DNA of 58,310 bases from Desulfofundulus luciae (GTDB lineage: Bacteria > Bacillota > Desulfotomaculia > Desulfotomaculales > Desulfovirgulaceae): assembly GCF_030813795.1 (NCBI RefSeq), contig NZ_JAUSUX010000016.1, positions 1 to 58,310 of the forward strand, written 5' to 3'. Each line of letters begins with the position of its first letter. The stretch's first letter is position 1. This document shows, piece by piece, positions 8,207 to 16,567 of the stretch. The translations under genes were made by a program, and so were the position numbers. The notes under the pieces were generated by a model. The model was not told where the DNA came from. It made no database searches and saw nothing but the letters and a program-made list of their open reading frames with translations.

Positions 8207-9058
8207 ATGGCCACCATACTTGGTATCTGCTGTTCCCGGCGTCCCCTGGGAAATAGTGAGGTGCTCTTACGGGAAGCCCTGGACGCGGCGCAAAAAACCG
8301 GTGCGGCCGTATCCTTTTTACGCCTGTCGGACCTGCGGTTTGAACCCTGCCGGGGTTGCCTGGCCTGTGTCTACAAGGGGTCCTGCGCCATCAAAAATGA
8401 CGACCTGGGGGTTTTACTGGAGAAAATCCTGGAGGCTGACGGGTTGATCATTGCCGCGCCCACCTATATCCTGGGTCCAGCAGGCATAGTCAAGCTGGTA
8501 GCGGACCGGGCTCTAAGTCTCTCCCCTCACCTGGAAGAACTGGCCGGTCGCGCCCGGGTGGCCACCACCATTAGCGTAGCCGGCAACAGGAAATGGAATC
8601 CACTGGGAGTGGAACTCCTGAACCTTTTCCCCCTGGTCTACGGCTACCGGGTTATTGATTATCATGAGGCCTATGCTCCCGGGCCGGGGGAGGTGCTGCT
8701 GGAACAGGCAAACGTTGCCCGGGCCCGCGAGTTGGGCCGGCGGGTAGCCCGGGCCCTATCCGGAGAAATCGAGGCACGTCCTCCGGAAGAGCAGCAGTGC
8801 GGCAACTGCTATAGCCGCGCCTTTCGCCTCAGCGGGCAGGATAGGGTTACCTGTGTGGTATGCAACACCACAGGACGGCTGGTCCCGGATGAAAAGGGAG
8901 CCTTGCGTTTTTTACCCGACCCGCCGGGCCCCTATGGTCATTTCTGGACGGCAGAACATCGCCGCCACCATCTGAATGACTGGATTGTTCCCAGCCGCGA
9001 CCGTTATTTGGCCCGGCGGGAGCTAATTAAGGAACTTCTGGCCAGGTATAAAACGTGA
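8207..9058 (+). CDS. Iron-sulfur flavoprotein (NADPH-dependent FMN reductase family) with C-terminal zinc-ribbon-like motif
   Basis: A 283-residue flavodoxin-fold protein. The N-terminus has the FMN phosphate-binding pattern (ILGICCSRRPLGNSE), then a compact CX2CX2CX5C cluster (Cys48, 51, 54, 60), the pattern of archaeal and clostridial iron-sulfur flavoproteins that hold one 4Fe-4S. The AAPTYILGPAG segment near residue 83 is the second flavin loop. Unusually the C-terminus adds a CX2C...CX2C pair (Cys198, 201, 216, 219) that resembles a zinc ribbon. It is the only sizeable plus-strand gene in the left 19 kb, has its own promoter and terminator, and follows a dispersed repeat, so it may have been inserted between ylmH-yggU and ileS. 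The redox partner is unknown. Confidence 0.85.
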   Translation: MATILGICCSRRPLGNSEVLLREALDAAQKTGAAVSFLRLSDLRFEPCRGCLACVYKGSCAIKNDDLGVLLEKILEADGLIIAAPTYILGPAGIVKLVADRALSLSPHLEELAGRARVATTISVAGNRKWNPLGVELLNLFPLVYGYRVIDYHEAYAPGPGEVLLEQANVARARELGRRVARALSGEIEARPPEEQQCGNCYSRAFRLSGQDRVTCVVCNTTGRLVPDEKGALRFLPDPPGPYGHFWTAEHRRHHLNDWIVPSRDRYLARRELIKELLARYKT

Positions 9059-9112
9059 GTGGAAGAGGTGATACGCCTCCTTAACACGGTGCATCACCTC
9101 TTCCACTCTTTT
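9057..9112 (+). terminator. Intrinsic terminator after the flavoprotein gene
   Basis: A 16-bp perfect stem, GAGTGGAAGAGGTGAT (9057-9072) with 9093-9108, overlaps the stop codon and is followed by TTTT. It lies between convergent genes and may act on both strands. Confidence 0.85.
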
Positions 9113-9139
9113 AAAGAACAAAGCTTTTGGTTGACGCGA

Positions 9140-9445
9140 TTAGCCAGGCCTATCTTTGGCTGCCATCAAAGAGCGCACCTTTTCCACAGAAACCCCCTGT
9201 ACCCGCACCAGCTTGTTACGCCCGGTGTACCCGGCTACGATTTCCACCCGTGCCCTGGGCACTCCCAGCAGCCGGGCCAGAAAATCCCGGCAGGCTTCGT
9301 TGGCCTCCCCTTCCACCGGGGGCGCCGTCAAACGGACCTTCAGGGCGTCTTCAAAAATCCCGGCCAGTTCATTTCTGGCCGCCCGGGGCTGAACGCGAAC
9401 TTTAAAGACTACTGCTCCCTTTTCTTCCCGCAGGAAGATCATCAA
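9140..9445 (-). CDS. DUF167 / YggU family protein
   Basis: A 101-residue protein of the DUF167 (YggU) family, recognised by the N-terminal VRVQPRAARNE, the central LTAPPVEGEANEACRDFLA and the IVAGYTGRNKLVRV segment. The biochemical role of the family is not established. It starts 12 bases after the end of ylmH on the same strand and is the last gene of the ylm-type operon; in many Firmicutes DUF167 lies at this very place near sepF/ylmG. Confidence 0.9.
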   Translation of the reverse strand: MMIFLREEKGAVVFKVRVQPRAARNELAGIFEDALKVRLTAPPVEGEANEACRDFLARLLGVPRARVEIVAGYTGRNKLVRVQGVSVEKVRSLMAAKDRPG

Positions 9446-9457
9446 CCCGTCACCCCA

Positions 9458-10243
9458 TTAAACATACCGGTGCAAAATAACCGCCAGGCGGCCGCTTTTA
9501 GTGGTTCCCGTAACCCTGGTTACCTGCACCCGGCCGCGTCCCCGGGCGGAAATAACGTCTCCTTCCTTCACCGGATGGGAAACATCACTGCAGACCTGCC
9601 AGTTTATACTTACCCGTTGGGCGGTAATCTCCCGAGCCATGCGGGTGCGGGAAGTGCCAAAACCGGCAGCAGCCACCACGTCCAGGCGCAGGGAAGGCAC
9701 GGTGGCCTTGATTTCCCGGATCCGTCGGGGAGGAGGGCAGAGTTGCTCCCTGGCAATCTGGTGCACGGTCACGGGGATGCGGCCCACCCGGGCAAGCTGG
9801 GACTGGATAAAGGGTGCTATCTCGCCGGTGACCACCACCTGGGCCTGGTCGTTATGCAGGAGGATGTCCCCAATTTTCTCCCGGCGCAAGCCGAGGGCCA
9901 GCAAAGCCCCAAGAAAATCCCTGTGGCTGAGTCCCTGATCTCTAAAGGAACCCTGGATGGACAAAAATGCCAGATCCCACTCCTCTTCCCGGGGATCGAG
10001 ATAATCGGGATAAATAAGAATACGCACCCGCTCGGCACCGGGGTAACCACCATCACTTTGCGCCGCCAGATCGGCCACTTTTTCCAAAGCCTTAAGCACC
10101 AGACCGGCATGATGGGGATCAAGGAAATCCGTTACGCGCGGTTGGCGGGTACGCAAAACTCCCTGCACCAGGTCACAAAGCCTGGCCAGAAGTTCTTTTT
10201 CCTCTTGGGTTTGGGCACGGGATAGAAGAAACTCTTTATCCAG
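9458..10243 (-). CDS. ylmH: YlmH family S4-domain RNA-binding protein, probable CTG start
   Basis: YlmH-type protein with a conserved N-terminal domain (TDFLDPHHAGLV) and a C-terminal S4 RNA-binding domain (about the last 70 residues, SLRLDVVAAAGFGTSRTRMAREI). Relatives act in ribosome rescue and in cell division near sepF. The first standard start codon is a GTG at 10168, but it has no ribosome binding site. The open frame continues upstream with family-like sequence (LDKEFLLSRAQTQEEKELLA), and the only sensible start is a CTG at 10243, ten bases after AAGGAG. That gives about 261 residues, the normal YlmH length. I therefore extend the gene; if GTG were used the protein would lack about 25 N-terminal residues. 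Confidence 0.88.
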   Translation of the reverse strand: MDKEFLLSRAQTQEEKELLARLCDLVQGVLRTRQPRVTDFLDPHHAGLVLKALEKVADLAAQSDGGYPGAERVRILIYPDYLDPREEEWDLAFLSIQGSFRDQGLSHRDFLGALLALGLRREKIGDILLHNDQAQVVVTGEIAPFIQSQLARVGRIPVTVHQIAREQLCPPPRRIREIKATVPSLRLDVVAAAGFGTSRTRMAREITAQRVSINWQVCSDVSHPVKEGDVISARGRGRVQVTRVTGTTKSGRLAVILHRYV

Positions 10244-10264
10244 TACTTCCTCACTCCTTCAGGA

Positions 10265-10528
10265 CTACAACCCCAGGGCCCGGATCACGTTGAGAATTAT
10301 CTGGCGCAGCAATTCCAGGGCAAAAAAAGCCACTAGGGGTGAAAAATCCAGCATTCCCACGGGGGGGATAAAGCGCCTGAAGAAACCCAATACAGGTTCG
10401 GTAATCTCATAAACGAAACGGATCAGAGGATGGTAGGGGTTATGACGAATAAAAGACAAAATAATGCGGATAAAGATCAGCCAGGCATAAACCTGGAAAG
10501 CCACGTTAATAATGCGTTCTAAACTCAT
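10265..10528 (-). CDS. ylmG: YggT family membrane protein (YlmG)
   Basis: An 87-residue integral membrane protein with two hydrophobic segments (about residues 8-28 and 58-82) and the family signature IRIILSFIRHNPYHPLIRFVYEITEPVL. YggT/YlmG proteins occur next to sepF and ylmH in Gram-positive division clusters and have been linked to osmotic tolerance and, in plastids, nucleoid and division functions. The gene is tightly spaced between proC and ylmH. Confidence 0.93.
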   Translation of the reverse strand: MSLERIINVAFQVYAWLIFIRIILSFIRHNPYHPLIRFVYEITEPVLGFFRRFIPPVGMLDFSPLVAFFALELLRQIILNVIRALGL

Positions 10529-10540
10529 AGTGCTCTCCTT

Positions 10541-11371
10541 TTATTTTAATCCACTGGACATTTCCCGGGAGCGGCGGGTAGCTTCTTCCACCGCCCGCAT
10601 GAGGGTTACCCGCAGCCCTCCTTCTTCCAGGGCATAGACACCGGCAATGGCCGTCCCCCCTGGCGTGGTAACCATATTTTTCAGGCGGCCGGGATGCTCG
10701 CCGGTTTCTAAAACCATCCGGGCCGCTCCCAGCATGGTCTGGGCGCTGAGCAATAGAGCCACATCCCGGGGTAGGCCCACCCGCACCCCGGCATCGGCCA
10801 GGGCCTCCAGGATAACATACATATAGGCAGGCCCGCTGCCGCTAAGCCCTGTCACGGCGTCCATCAGCCCTTCCGGCACTTCTACCGCCCGGCCGACGCC
10901 ACTGAAAATAGCCATGGCCCGTTCCCGATCCCGGGCAACGGCGTAGGTGCCGAGACAAAGGGCACTGGCTCCGGCTCCCAAAAGGCAGGGCGTGTTGGGC
11001 ATAACACGGACCACCGGCACCGGTTGGGCGAGAAAACTTTCAATGAACTGGGTGGTAATACCGGCGGCAATGGAGATTAGAGTCTGATGGGGCTGGAACA
11101 GGGCCCCCGTTTCCTTCAAAACCTCCTCTACTACCTGGGGCTTGACTGCCAGAATAACCACATCTGTTTCCTTTATCAGATCCTTGTTGTCCTCCCGCGT
11201 ATGTACACCCAGCTCCCGGTGCAATAATTCCAGCCTTTCCCGGCGGGTATCGCTTACATACAGGTTTTGAGCCTGGATACCGCTTTTTATCAATCCTGTG
11301 AGCAAGGCCTGGGCCATGGCCCCGCCTCCCAGGCAACCAATTGCAAGCCCTGTTAATGGCAAAAGGAACAC
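10541..11371 (-). CDS. proC: Pyrroline-5-carboxylate reductase
   Basis: A 276-residue P5C reductase, the last step of proline synthesis (NAD(P)H-dependent reduction of pyrroline-5-carboxylate). It has an N-terminal Rossmann glycine motif (GCLGGGAMAQALL), VVILAVKPQVVEEVL near residue 70, VRVMPNTPCLLGAGASAL near 120 and the C-terminal signature ending GTAIAGVYALEEGGLR. The start is a GTG six bases past the sepF stop, though an in-frame start slightly downstream is possible. proC within the sepF-ylmG stretch is common in Firmicutes. Confidence 0.95.
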   Translation of the reverse strand: MFLLPLTGLAIGCLGGGAMAQALLTGLIKSGIQAQNLYVSDTRRERLELLHRELGVHTREDNKDLIKETDVVILAVKPQVVEEVLKETGALFQPHQTLISIAAGITTQFIESFLAQPVPVVRVMPNTPCLLGAGASALCLGTYAVARDRERAMAIFSGVGRAVEVPEGLMDAVTGLSGSGPAYMYVILEALADAGVRVGLPRDVALLLSAQTMLGAARMVLETGEHPGRLKNMVTTPGGTAIAGVYALEEGGLRVTLMRAVEEATRRSREMSSGLK

Positions 11372-11376
11372 CCCCG

Positions 11377-11823
11377 TTACTGGTCCATCCAGGAGAAAAT
11401 CCTCCGTTCCCCAAATTCTTTAATGTCGCCGGCTATATCCATATTACTGGGCACAAAGAGAAAAATACCGTTGCCTACCTTTTGCATGCTCCCGTTCAGA
11501 GCGTATGTAGCTCCGCTGACAAAATCCACCACGCGCCTGGCCAGCTCGCTCTCAGCCCGCTCCAGATTAACCACCACCGGCCGGCGGTTTTTTAAATGTT
11601 CGGCTATGCTCTGCACATCTTCAAAGGCCCGGGGTTCGGCCACAATGACCCGCACCTGGCGCTGGGTGTGCAAGCTGAAGACCTGCCCTTTGCGCTTGAC
11701 CTGGGGTACGGTTTCTTCATCCCGGAACCGTTCCTCCCGGAAGCGCTCCTTTTCCTCTTCCTCCGGAGGCTCTTCTTCAAAGCCCATAAAACCGAGGACC
11801 TTATCCACCAATTTTTTCGCCAT
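11377..11823 (-). CDS. sepF: Cell division protein SepF
   Basis: A 148-residue FtsZ-interacting protein that helps assemble and tether the Z ring at the membrane. It has an N-terminal amphipathic helix (MAKKLVDKVLGFMGF), an acidic linker (EEEPPEEEEKE), and the DUF552 core (VIVAEPRAFEDVQSIAEHLKN...VVNLERAESELARRVVDFVSG). I choose the ATG at 11823, preceded by AGGAGGG at six bases, rather than the longer frame to 11856. The 5' end overlaps the yggS-like gene by 23 bases. Confidence 0.95.
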   Translation of the reverse strand: MAKKLVDKVLGFMGFEEEPPEEEEKERFREERFRDEETVPQVKRKGQVFSLHTQRQVRVIVAEPRAFEDVQSIAEHLKNRRPVVVNLERAESELARRVVDFVSGATYALNGSMQKVGNGIFLFVPSNMDIAGDIKEFGERRIFSWMDQ

Positions 11824-12523
11824 GGTTATCCCTCCTTGGATTTGGTCGGGGTCCAAAAATGGCGCTACCCACTCGAATTATATTTGCCCCTTCCTCTACC
11901 GCCACCCTAAAATCGTTGCTCATACCCATAGATAAAAAATCCAGCGGTAACCCCGGCAGCTCTTGTCTGAGCCAGCCAGCCATTTGATATAATTCTCGAA
12001 AGATCGGTCTTACCCCTTCGGGATCCGGAACCAGGGGAGCAATGGTCATTAACCCGCGCACGCGGATACCGGGAAGCTCCGCCACCCCGACAATAAAGTT
12101 CCTCACCTCCCCAGGGGGTAGACCGTATTTGGTTTCTTCCCCGGATATATTTACCTGCACCAGCACTTCAACATTTAAGCTCCGCTCCTGAGCCCGGCGG
12201 CTGATTTCCCGGGCCAGGCGCCAGCTATCCAGTGAATGGATCAGGTGAACCCTGTCAATGATATATTTAACCTTATTCGTTTGCAGATGGCCGATAAGGT
12301 GCCATTCCACATCAACCGGCAGTCGGGGGTGTTTGGCCACCAATTCCTGCACCCGGTTTTCCCCAAAGGCCTTTACCCCTGCTGCCATAGCTTCCTGCAT
12401 CATGTCCACGGGAACGTTTTTGGTTACCGCCACCAGCTTAACCGAACCGGGATCCCGGCCAGCCTTTTTAGCTGCCTCCGCGACCTGCTCAAGTACAAGG
12501 CGCAGATTTTCTCTGATTCCCAA
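11801..12523 (-). CDS. ylmE: YggS/YlmE family pyridoxal-phosphate homeostasis protein
   Basis: A 240-residue PLP-binding TIM-barrel protein (YggS, YlmE, PROSC family) involved in vitamin B6 and amino-acid homeostasis. The PLP lysine lies in VAVTKNVP (Lys35), with the FGENRVQE segment near residue 54, WHLIGHLQTNK near 77 and the phosphate-binding SMGMSNDF...GSAIFG near the C-terminus. It overlaps the sepF start, so translation is coupled, as in the ylmE-sepF pair of Bacillus. Confidence 0.95.
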   Translation of the reverse strand: MGIRENLRLVLEQVAEAAKKAGRDPGSVKLVAVTKNVPVDMMQEAMAAGVKAFGENRVQELVAKHPRLPVDVEWHLIGHLQTNKVKYIIDRVHLIHSLDSWRLAREISRRAQERSLNVEVLVQVNISGEETKYGLPPGEVRNFIVGVAELPGIRVRGLMTIAPLVPDPEGVRPIFRELYQMAGWLRQELPGLPLDFLSMGMSNDFRVAVEEGANIIRVGSAIFGPRPNPRRDNHGEKIGG

Positions 12524-12542
12524 ATATCCTTCCCCCCAGCAC

Positions 12543-13559
12543 TCATTCCAGCTTGTCTCCTTCCCGGACCCACAAGGGGTTGGTCACGTAACGGGTGCGG
12601 GCAGATAAACCGCGGCCGGAAATGACCACCCGCCCCGGCGTCCTGCCGAGAATCTGAACGGGCACCCAGGTGGCCCGGCGCCGGGAAATGATATAAACAC
12701 CGGGTTGCCCGCCCCGCTCCACCACGGCCCGGAGAGGGACCACAAAACCGGCCACTTCTCCCGCCAACAGCTCCAGCTGGACCTGGCGCTGGTGGACCAG
12801 GTCTCCGGGATAAACGGATAACAGAAAGAGCATCTCTTCTCCGGTAATTTTCTCTAGCCGGGCGCGTATTGGGCGTCCCTGCCACAGAACGACCACCGGC
12901 TGCCCGGGGGACCATTTTCCAGACCCGGCTTCCTCCCGGGGAACCCGACACCAGTACCACATGCCGGACAGGTTATCCACCAGCTTGCCTACGGGCTCCC
13001 CTTTTTCCACCCGGCTACCCGTACCGGGGGAAGCGGGCTCTGCCCCCAGTTTTTCCACGGCCTCCATTTCTAATGCATTGCCAGGCCGCAATACCTTTTC
13101 CAGTCCATCGATATGGCTGCAGAAAACTCCTCCCCGGGGTGCATGTACAACCACTTTTTCCCCGCCGGCACCATTATCGGCCAGGAGGATCTCTGCCACC
13201 GCTCCCCCGGCCCGCACCCGCTGCCCATCGCCTACCAGCAGCCTTAACTGACCCCGCCCTGGCGAGGGAAGCAGTTGCTCTTCCTTAATCAACCAGCCAG
13301 CGGTGGTAATGGTACGGGAAACCTTGCCCTCTTCCAACCATTCCACCTTGACCAGGCGTGTCTCGACCAGGTACCAGGTGCGGTTTCCCAGCCACCAGAG
13401 GAAAAAAAGAACTACCAGAGAAAGGATCGACAAAGGGAATATTTTTCTGGCCCGGAGCAGGGAGATCAACCCCGTCACCTGCCAAGATTCAGATAGAGAT
13501 GCATAACTTGTCTTATTCGACGGCTCTTGGTGCAAATCCTGCGAAAAAAGTACCGGCAA
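12543..13559 (-). CDS. HlyD-like membrane-anchored adaptor protein
   Basis: A 338-residue protein with one membrane segment (about residues 41-59, LSILSLVVLFFLWWLG) followed by an extracellular beta-rich part. That part resembles the biotinyl-lipoyl/HlyD arrangement: a TAGWLIKEEQLLPSPGRGQL segment and a second half with VVPLRAVVERGGQPGVYII, as in membrane fusion proteins. There is no partner transporter next to it, and similar genes sit at this spot upstream of yggS-sepF in related Firmicutes (from memory), so a cell-envelope or division role is a guess. The 5' end is uncertain; an internal start nearer the membrane segment is possible. Confidence 0.7.
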   Translation of the reverse strand: MPVLFSQDLHQEPSNKTSYASLSESWQVTGLISLLRARKIFPLSILSLVVLFFLWWLGNRTWYLVETRLVKVEWLEEGKVSRTITTAGWLIKEEQLLPSPGRGQLRLLVGDGQRVRAGGAVAEILLADNGAGGEKVVVHAPRGGVFCSHIDGLEKVLRPGNALEMEAVEKLGAEPASPGTGSRVEKGEPVGKLVDNLSGMWYWCRVPREEAGSGKWSPGQPVVVLWQGRPIRARLEKITGEEMLFLLSVYPGDLVHQRQVQLELLAGEVAGFVVPLRAVVERGGQPGVYIISRRRATWVPVQILGRTPGRVVISGRGLSARTRYVTNPLWVREGDKLE

Positions 13560-13579
13560 CTGGCGCCTGGCTGAGAAAA

Positions 13580-14239
13580 TTAGTTTAGTTCCCGGCGTTC
13601 ACCCGTGACCAGGTAGATAACCGCTTCCCCGATGTTGGTGGCGTGATCGGCTATCCTTTCCAGATAGCGACTGACGTAAAGAAGGTAGGCCGATTGCATT
13701 ATCGTTTTGGGATTCTCCATCATGCCGTTGATCAGTTCCCGGAACACTTTGGCAAAAATATAGTCCACTTCGTCATCCAGGGCACACATCTCCCTGGCCT
13801 TTTGAACATCACCGTTAACATAGGCATCCAGGCCATCCTTGACCATCTGCTGGGCCAGCCTTCCCATTTGGGGGATATATTCCAGGCATTTTACCGTCAA
13901 AGGCTGCCCGCTTAAACACATGGTGGCCCGGGCGATATCCACCGCATGATCGGCCATCCGCTCCAGACTCAAAAGAATCTTGATCCCGGTGATGGCCACC
14001 CGCAAATCCCGGGCAATGGGTTGCTGGGTGGCAATTAATTTTACGCATTTATCTTCAATTTCCAGGTAAAGTTCATCGATCATCTCATCGCCCATGATTA
14101 CCTGGGCCGCACTTGCCACGTCGAGCTTGACCAGAGATTGAACCGCATCATAAATGGCCTGTTCCACCAAACTGGCCATGCGCAGGATATCCTGCTGGAG
14201 CTCCGCCAGGGCTTTATCAAAGGAAGAACGGGGACTCAC
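13580..14239 (-). CDS. phoU: Phosphate transport regulator PhoU
   Basis: Helical PhoU protein of about 220 residues with two three-helix PhoU repeats, each with the metal-binding EXXXD-type pattern (MGDEMIDELYLEIEDKCVKLI near residue 60, CALDDEVDYIFAKVFRELI near 160). PhoU damps phosphate uptake and PhoR signalling through the Pst transporter. I choose the GTG at 14239 (VSPRSSFDKAL), six bases after GGGAGGG; the open frame extends to 14287 without a binding site. It follows pstB and the PhoP/PhoR-like pair on the same strand. Confidence 0.93.
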   Translation of the reverse strand: MSPRSSFDKALAELQQDILRMASLVEQAIYDAVQSLVKLDVASAAQVIMGDEMIDELYLEIEDKCVKLIATQQPIARDLRVAITGIKILLSLERMADHAVDIARATMCLSGQPLTVKCLEYIPQMGRLAQQMVKDGLDAYVNGDVQKAREMCALDDEVDYIFAKVFRELINGMMENPKTIMQSAYLLYVSRYLERIADHATNIGEAVIYLVTGERRELN

Positions 14240-14317
14240 CGACATCCCTCCCGGAAAAACATGTTTTGTTTTCGTCCTTTGCGCCAACAGTCGCGGTGGA
14301 CCGGCAAACGCAAAATA

Positions 14318-15079
14318 CTAACCAAACCGACCAGTAATATAATCTTCAGTTCGCTGATCCTTGGGACGGGTAAAGAGTTCATCCGTCGTCCCCCATTCCA
14401 CCAGTTCGCCGTTTAAAAAATAAGCGGTAATATCCGAAACCCGGGCGGCCTGCTGCATATTGTGGGTCACAATCACAATGGTATAATCTTTCTTCAGCAC
14501 CTGGATCAGCTCTTCTATTTTGAGAGTGGAAATGGGATCCAGGGCAGAACTGGGTTCGTCCATCAGTAACACTTCCGGTTCAACCGCCAGGAGACGGGCA
14601 ATACACAGGCGTTGCTGCTGACCACCGGAAAGGCCCAGGGCCGATTTAAATAAGCGGTCCTGCACCTCATCCCACAGGGCCGCGTCCCGCAGGCTCCTTT
14701 CCACAATTTCGTCCAACAGCCGCTTATTCTTGATACCGTGAACCCTTGGTCCGTAAGCCACGTTATCATAAACCGACATGGGAAAAGGATTCGGACGCTG
14801 GAAAACCATCCCGACCCGTTTGCGTAAGTAAACCACATCCACATCGGGGGCATAGATATCATGACCGTCCAGTAAAACCGTTCCCTCTATCCGCACTCCC
14901 TCGATAAGATCGTTCATCCGGTTTAAAGTACGCAAAAAGGTTGATTTACCGCAACCGGAAGGACCAATAAGGGCAGTGATTTTGTTGGCCTTTATATCTA
15001 AATTAATATCTCTCAGGGCGTGAAAATCTTTATAATAAAGGTTTAAATCTTTAACAGCAATTTTCACGTGTTCCTCCAT
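14318..15079 (-). CDS. pstB: Phosphate ABC transporter ATPase PstB
   Basis: A 253-residue ABC ATPase that drives high-affinity phosphate import. Walker A is GPSGCGKST (near residue 39), the ABC signature LSGGQQQRL (near 149) and Walker [12 protein letters not shown] (near 170). The sequence [13 protein letters not shown] after Walker A is characteristic of PstB. Its partners pstS, pstC and pstA are not in this window: upstream is the phoR-like kinase, downstream phoU. They must lie elsewhere, or this is a split system. Confidence 0.95.
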   Translation of the reverse strand: MEEHVKIAVKDLNLYYKDFHALRDINLDIKANKITALIGPSGCGKSTFLRTLNRMNDLIEGVRIEGTVLLDGHDIYAPDVDVVYLRKRVGMVFQRPNPFPMSVYDNVAYGPRVHGIKNKRLLDEIVERSLRDAALWDEVQDRLFKSALGLSGGQQQRLCIARLLAVEPEVLLMDEPSSALDPISTLKIEELIQVLKKDYTIVIVTHNMQQAARVSDITAYFLNGELVEWGTTDELFTRPKDQRTEDYITGRFG

Positions 15080-15171
15080 CGGGCACCCCCCTAAGTCACC
15101 TCTTTTTTGTCATTGTGGCCCATTCTAACAAAGGAATGTTAATCATGGTTTACAAAAAGGTTATTTTTTGA

Positions 15172-16563
15172 TTAACGGGATGCCGGTTCAGCCAGGGGCA
15201 GGGTAAAGTAAAACAAGCTTCCCTTCCCAGGGGTGCTTTCCACCTCAATCTTGCCGCCATGGGCGCGGACAATATGTTTCACAATGGCCAGGCCGATACC
15301 AAAACCCCCCAGTTCCCGGGAACGGGCTTTATCCACGCGGTAGAAACGTTCAAATATACGGGGCAGGCTTTCAGCAGGAATGCCAATGCCGGTATCTTCC
15401 ACCTCTACCCTCAACTGATCCTCCAGGATCATGGCCCGGATGGTTACGCTGCCCCGGGGTGGTGTATATTTAATGGCGTTGTCCAGCAAATTAATTAACA
15501 CCTGAGCGAGCATATCGGGATCACCATATACGCTGGGCAGATCCCGGGGCACTTCCAGGGAAAGGGTGAGCGCTTTCTCCTTTGCCTGCGGCCGGAACAG
15601 GGAAGCCACGCGGTTGATAACGTCCACCAAATTTACCGGCTGCCAGCGGTGCACCACCCGCCGTTCCTCAATCTTGGAGAGATCCAGCAGGTCATCGACC
15701 AGACGGGTCAGACGTTCGGTTTCCTTATTCACTATTTCTAAAAACTGGCGGGCAGTTTTTGGATCATTCAGAGCCCCGTCCAGAAGGGTTTCTACGAAAC
15801 CCCTGATGGAAGTTAACGGAGTACGCAGTTCATGGGAGACATTGGCCACAAACTCCGTACGCATCTGTTCCAGTTTTTTGCGTTCGGTAATATCCCGCAG
15901 GACCACCACTACCCCCCCGGTTTCTCGGCCGGAGCCTTTTAAAGGAGTGGCATGGAGGCGAAAAATGCGAGGGTCGGAACCGGCCCCAAAAATTTTCACT
16001 TCCTCGCTGGTGGGTTTTTGCGTCTCTAGAGCCTTGCGCAAGAGGCGCTCAACGTCATAGTTTCGGATAACTCCCAGGATTTTTTTTCCCAGGCAGGTTT
16101 CCTGCCTTAAGTCGAATATTTCCTCTACCACCGGGTTTATGAGCAGCACGCGACCATCCCGGTCCAGGGCAATTACCCCGTCGGCCATGCTGTCCAGAAT
16201 GGCGCGAGCCCGGTTCCTTTCATCGGTGATCATGCCAATAGTGTTCCGCAGTTGACGGGCCATGTCATTAATGCTGCGGGCCAGTTCTCCTATTTCATCC
16301 TGGGTATAAATATGCAGTTCCCGGTTCAGGTTGCCCCGGGCCATATCCCTGGCCGCGGCAATGATTTCATTTAACGGGCCGATGACCCTCTGGTATAAAA
16401 GCCAGGCCAGTAATACCGATAGGGGCAGGATAATAAATAAAGCTCCTCCTACGCTCAGTTTTTTAGCGGCATAAAGCTGCAAAAGGGCAAAAAAGATGGC
16501 CATTAGAAAAAAATAACTGACCACCGGCCGCCAGGAAATACCCCGCAGGAAGTTTAGCTTCAC
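15172..16563 (-). CDS. PhoR/PnpS-like sensor histidine kinase
   Basis: Membrane sensor kinase of about 463 residues: a hydrophobic N-terminus (two segments, SYFFLMAIFFALLQLY and GALFIILPLSVLLAWLL), a HAMP linker, a PAS domain (ARAILDSMADGVIALDRDGRV), HisKA with the phosphorylated histidine in VSHELRTPLTSIRG, and an HATPase_c domain (NLLDNAIKYT, DTGIGIP, GFGIGLAIVKH). There is only a very short extracytoplasmic part. The open frame runs up to 16758, but its first 65 residues are an out-of-frame reading of the response regulator; I place the start at the GTG at 16563, after GGAGGT and four bases beyond the regulator stop. The link to phosphate comes from pstB-phoU downstream. Confidence 0.9.
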   Translation of the reverse strand: MKLNFLRGISWRPVVSYFFLMAIFFALLQLYAAKKLSVGGALFIILPLSVLLAWLLYQRVIGPLNEIIAAARDMARGNLNRELHIYTQDEIGELARSINDMARQLRNTIGMITDERNRARAILDSMADGVIALDRDGRVLLINPVVEEIFDLRQETCLGKKILGVIRNYDVERLLRKALETQKPTSEEVKIFGAGSDPRIFRLHATPLKGSGRETGGVVVVLRDITERKKLEQMRTEFVANVSHELRTPLTSIRGFVETLLDGALNDPKTARQFLEIVNKETERLTRLVDDLLDLSKIEERRVVHRWQPVNLVDVINRVASLFRPQAKEKALTLSLEVPRDLPSVYGDPDMLAQVLINLLDNAIKYTPPRGSVTIRAMILEDQLRVEVEDTGIGIPAESLPRIFERFYRVDKARSRELGGFGIGLAIVKHIVRAHGGKIEVESTPGKGSLFYFTLPLAEPASR

Positions 16564-16567
16564 TCTT

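Noticed and set aside
9059-10225. Long plus-strand open frame of 388 codons
   Set aside because: It runs antisense to yggU and ylmH, has a composition rich in His, Pro, Gln and Gly, and resembles no family; it is a shadow of the real genes.
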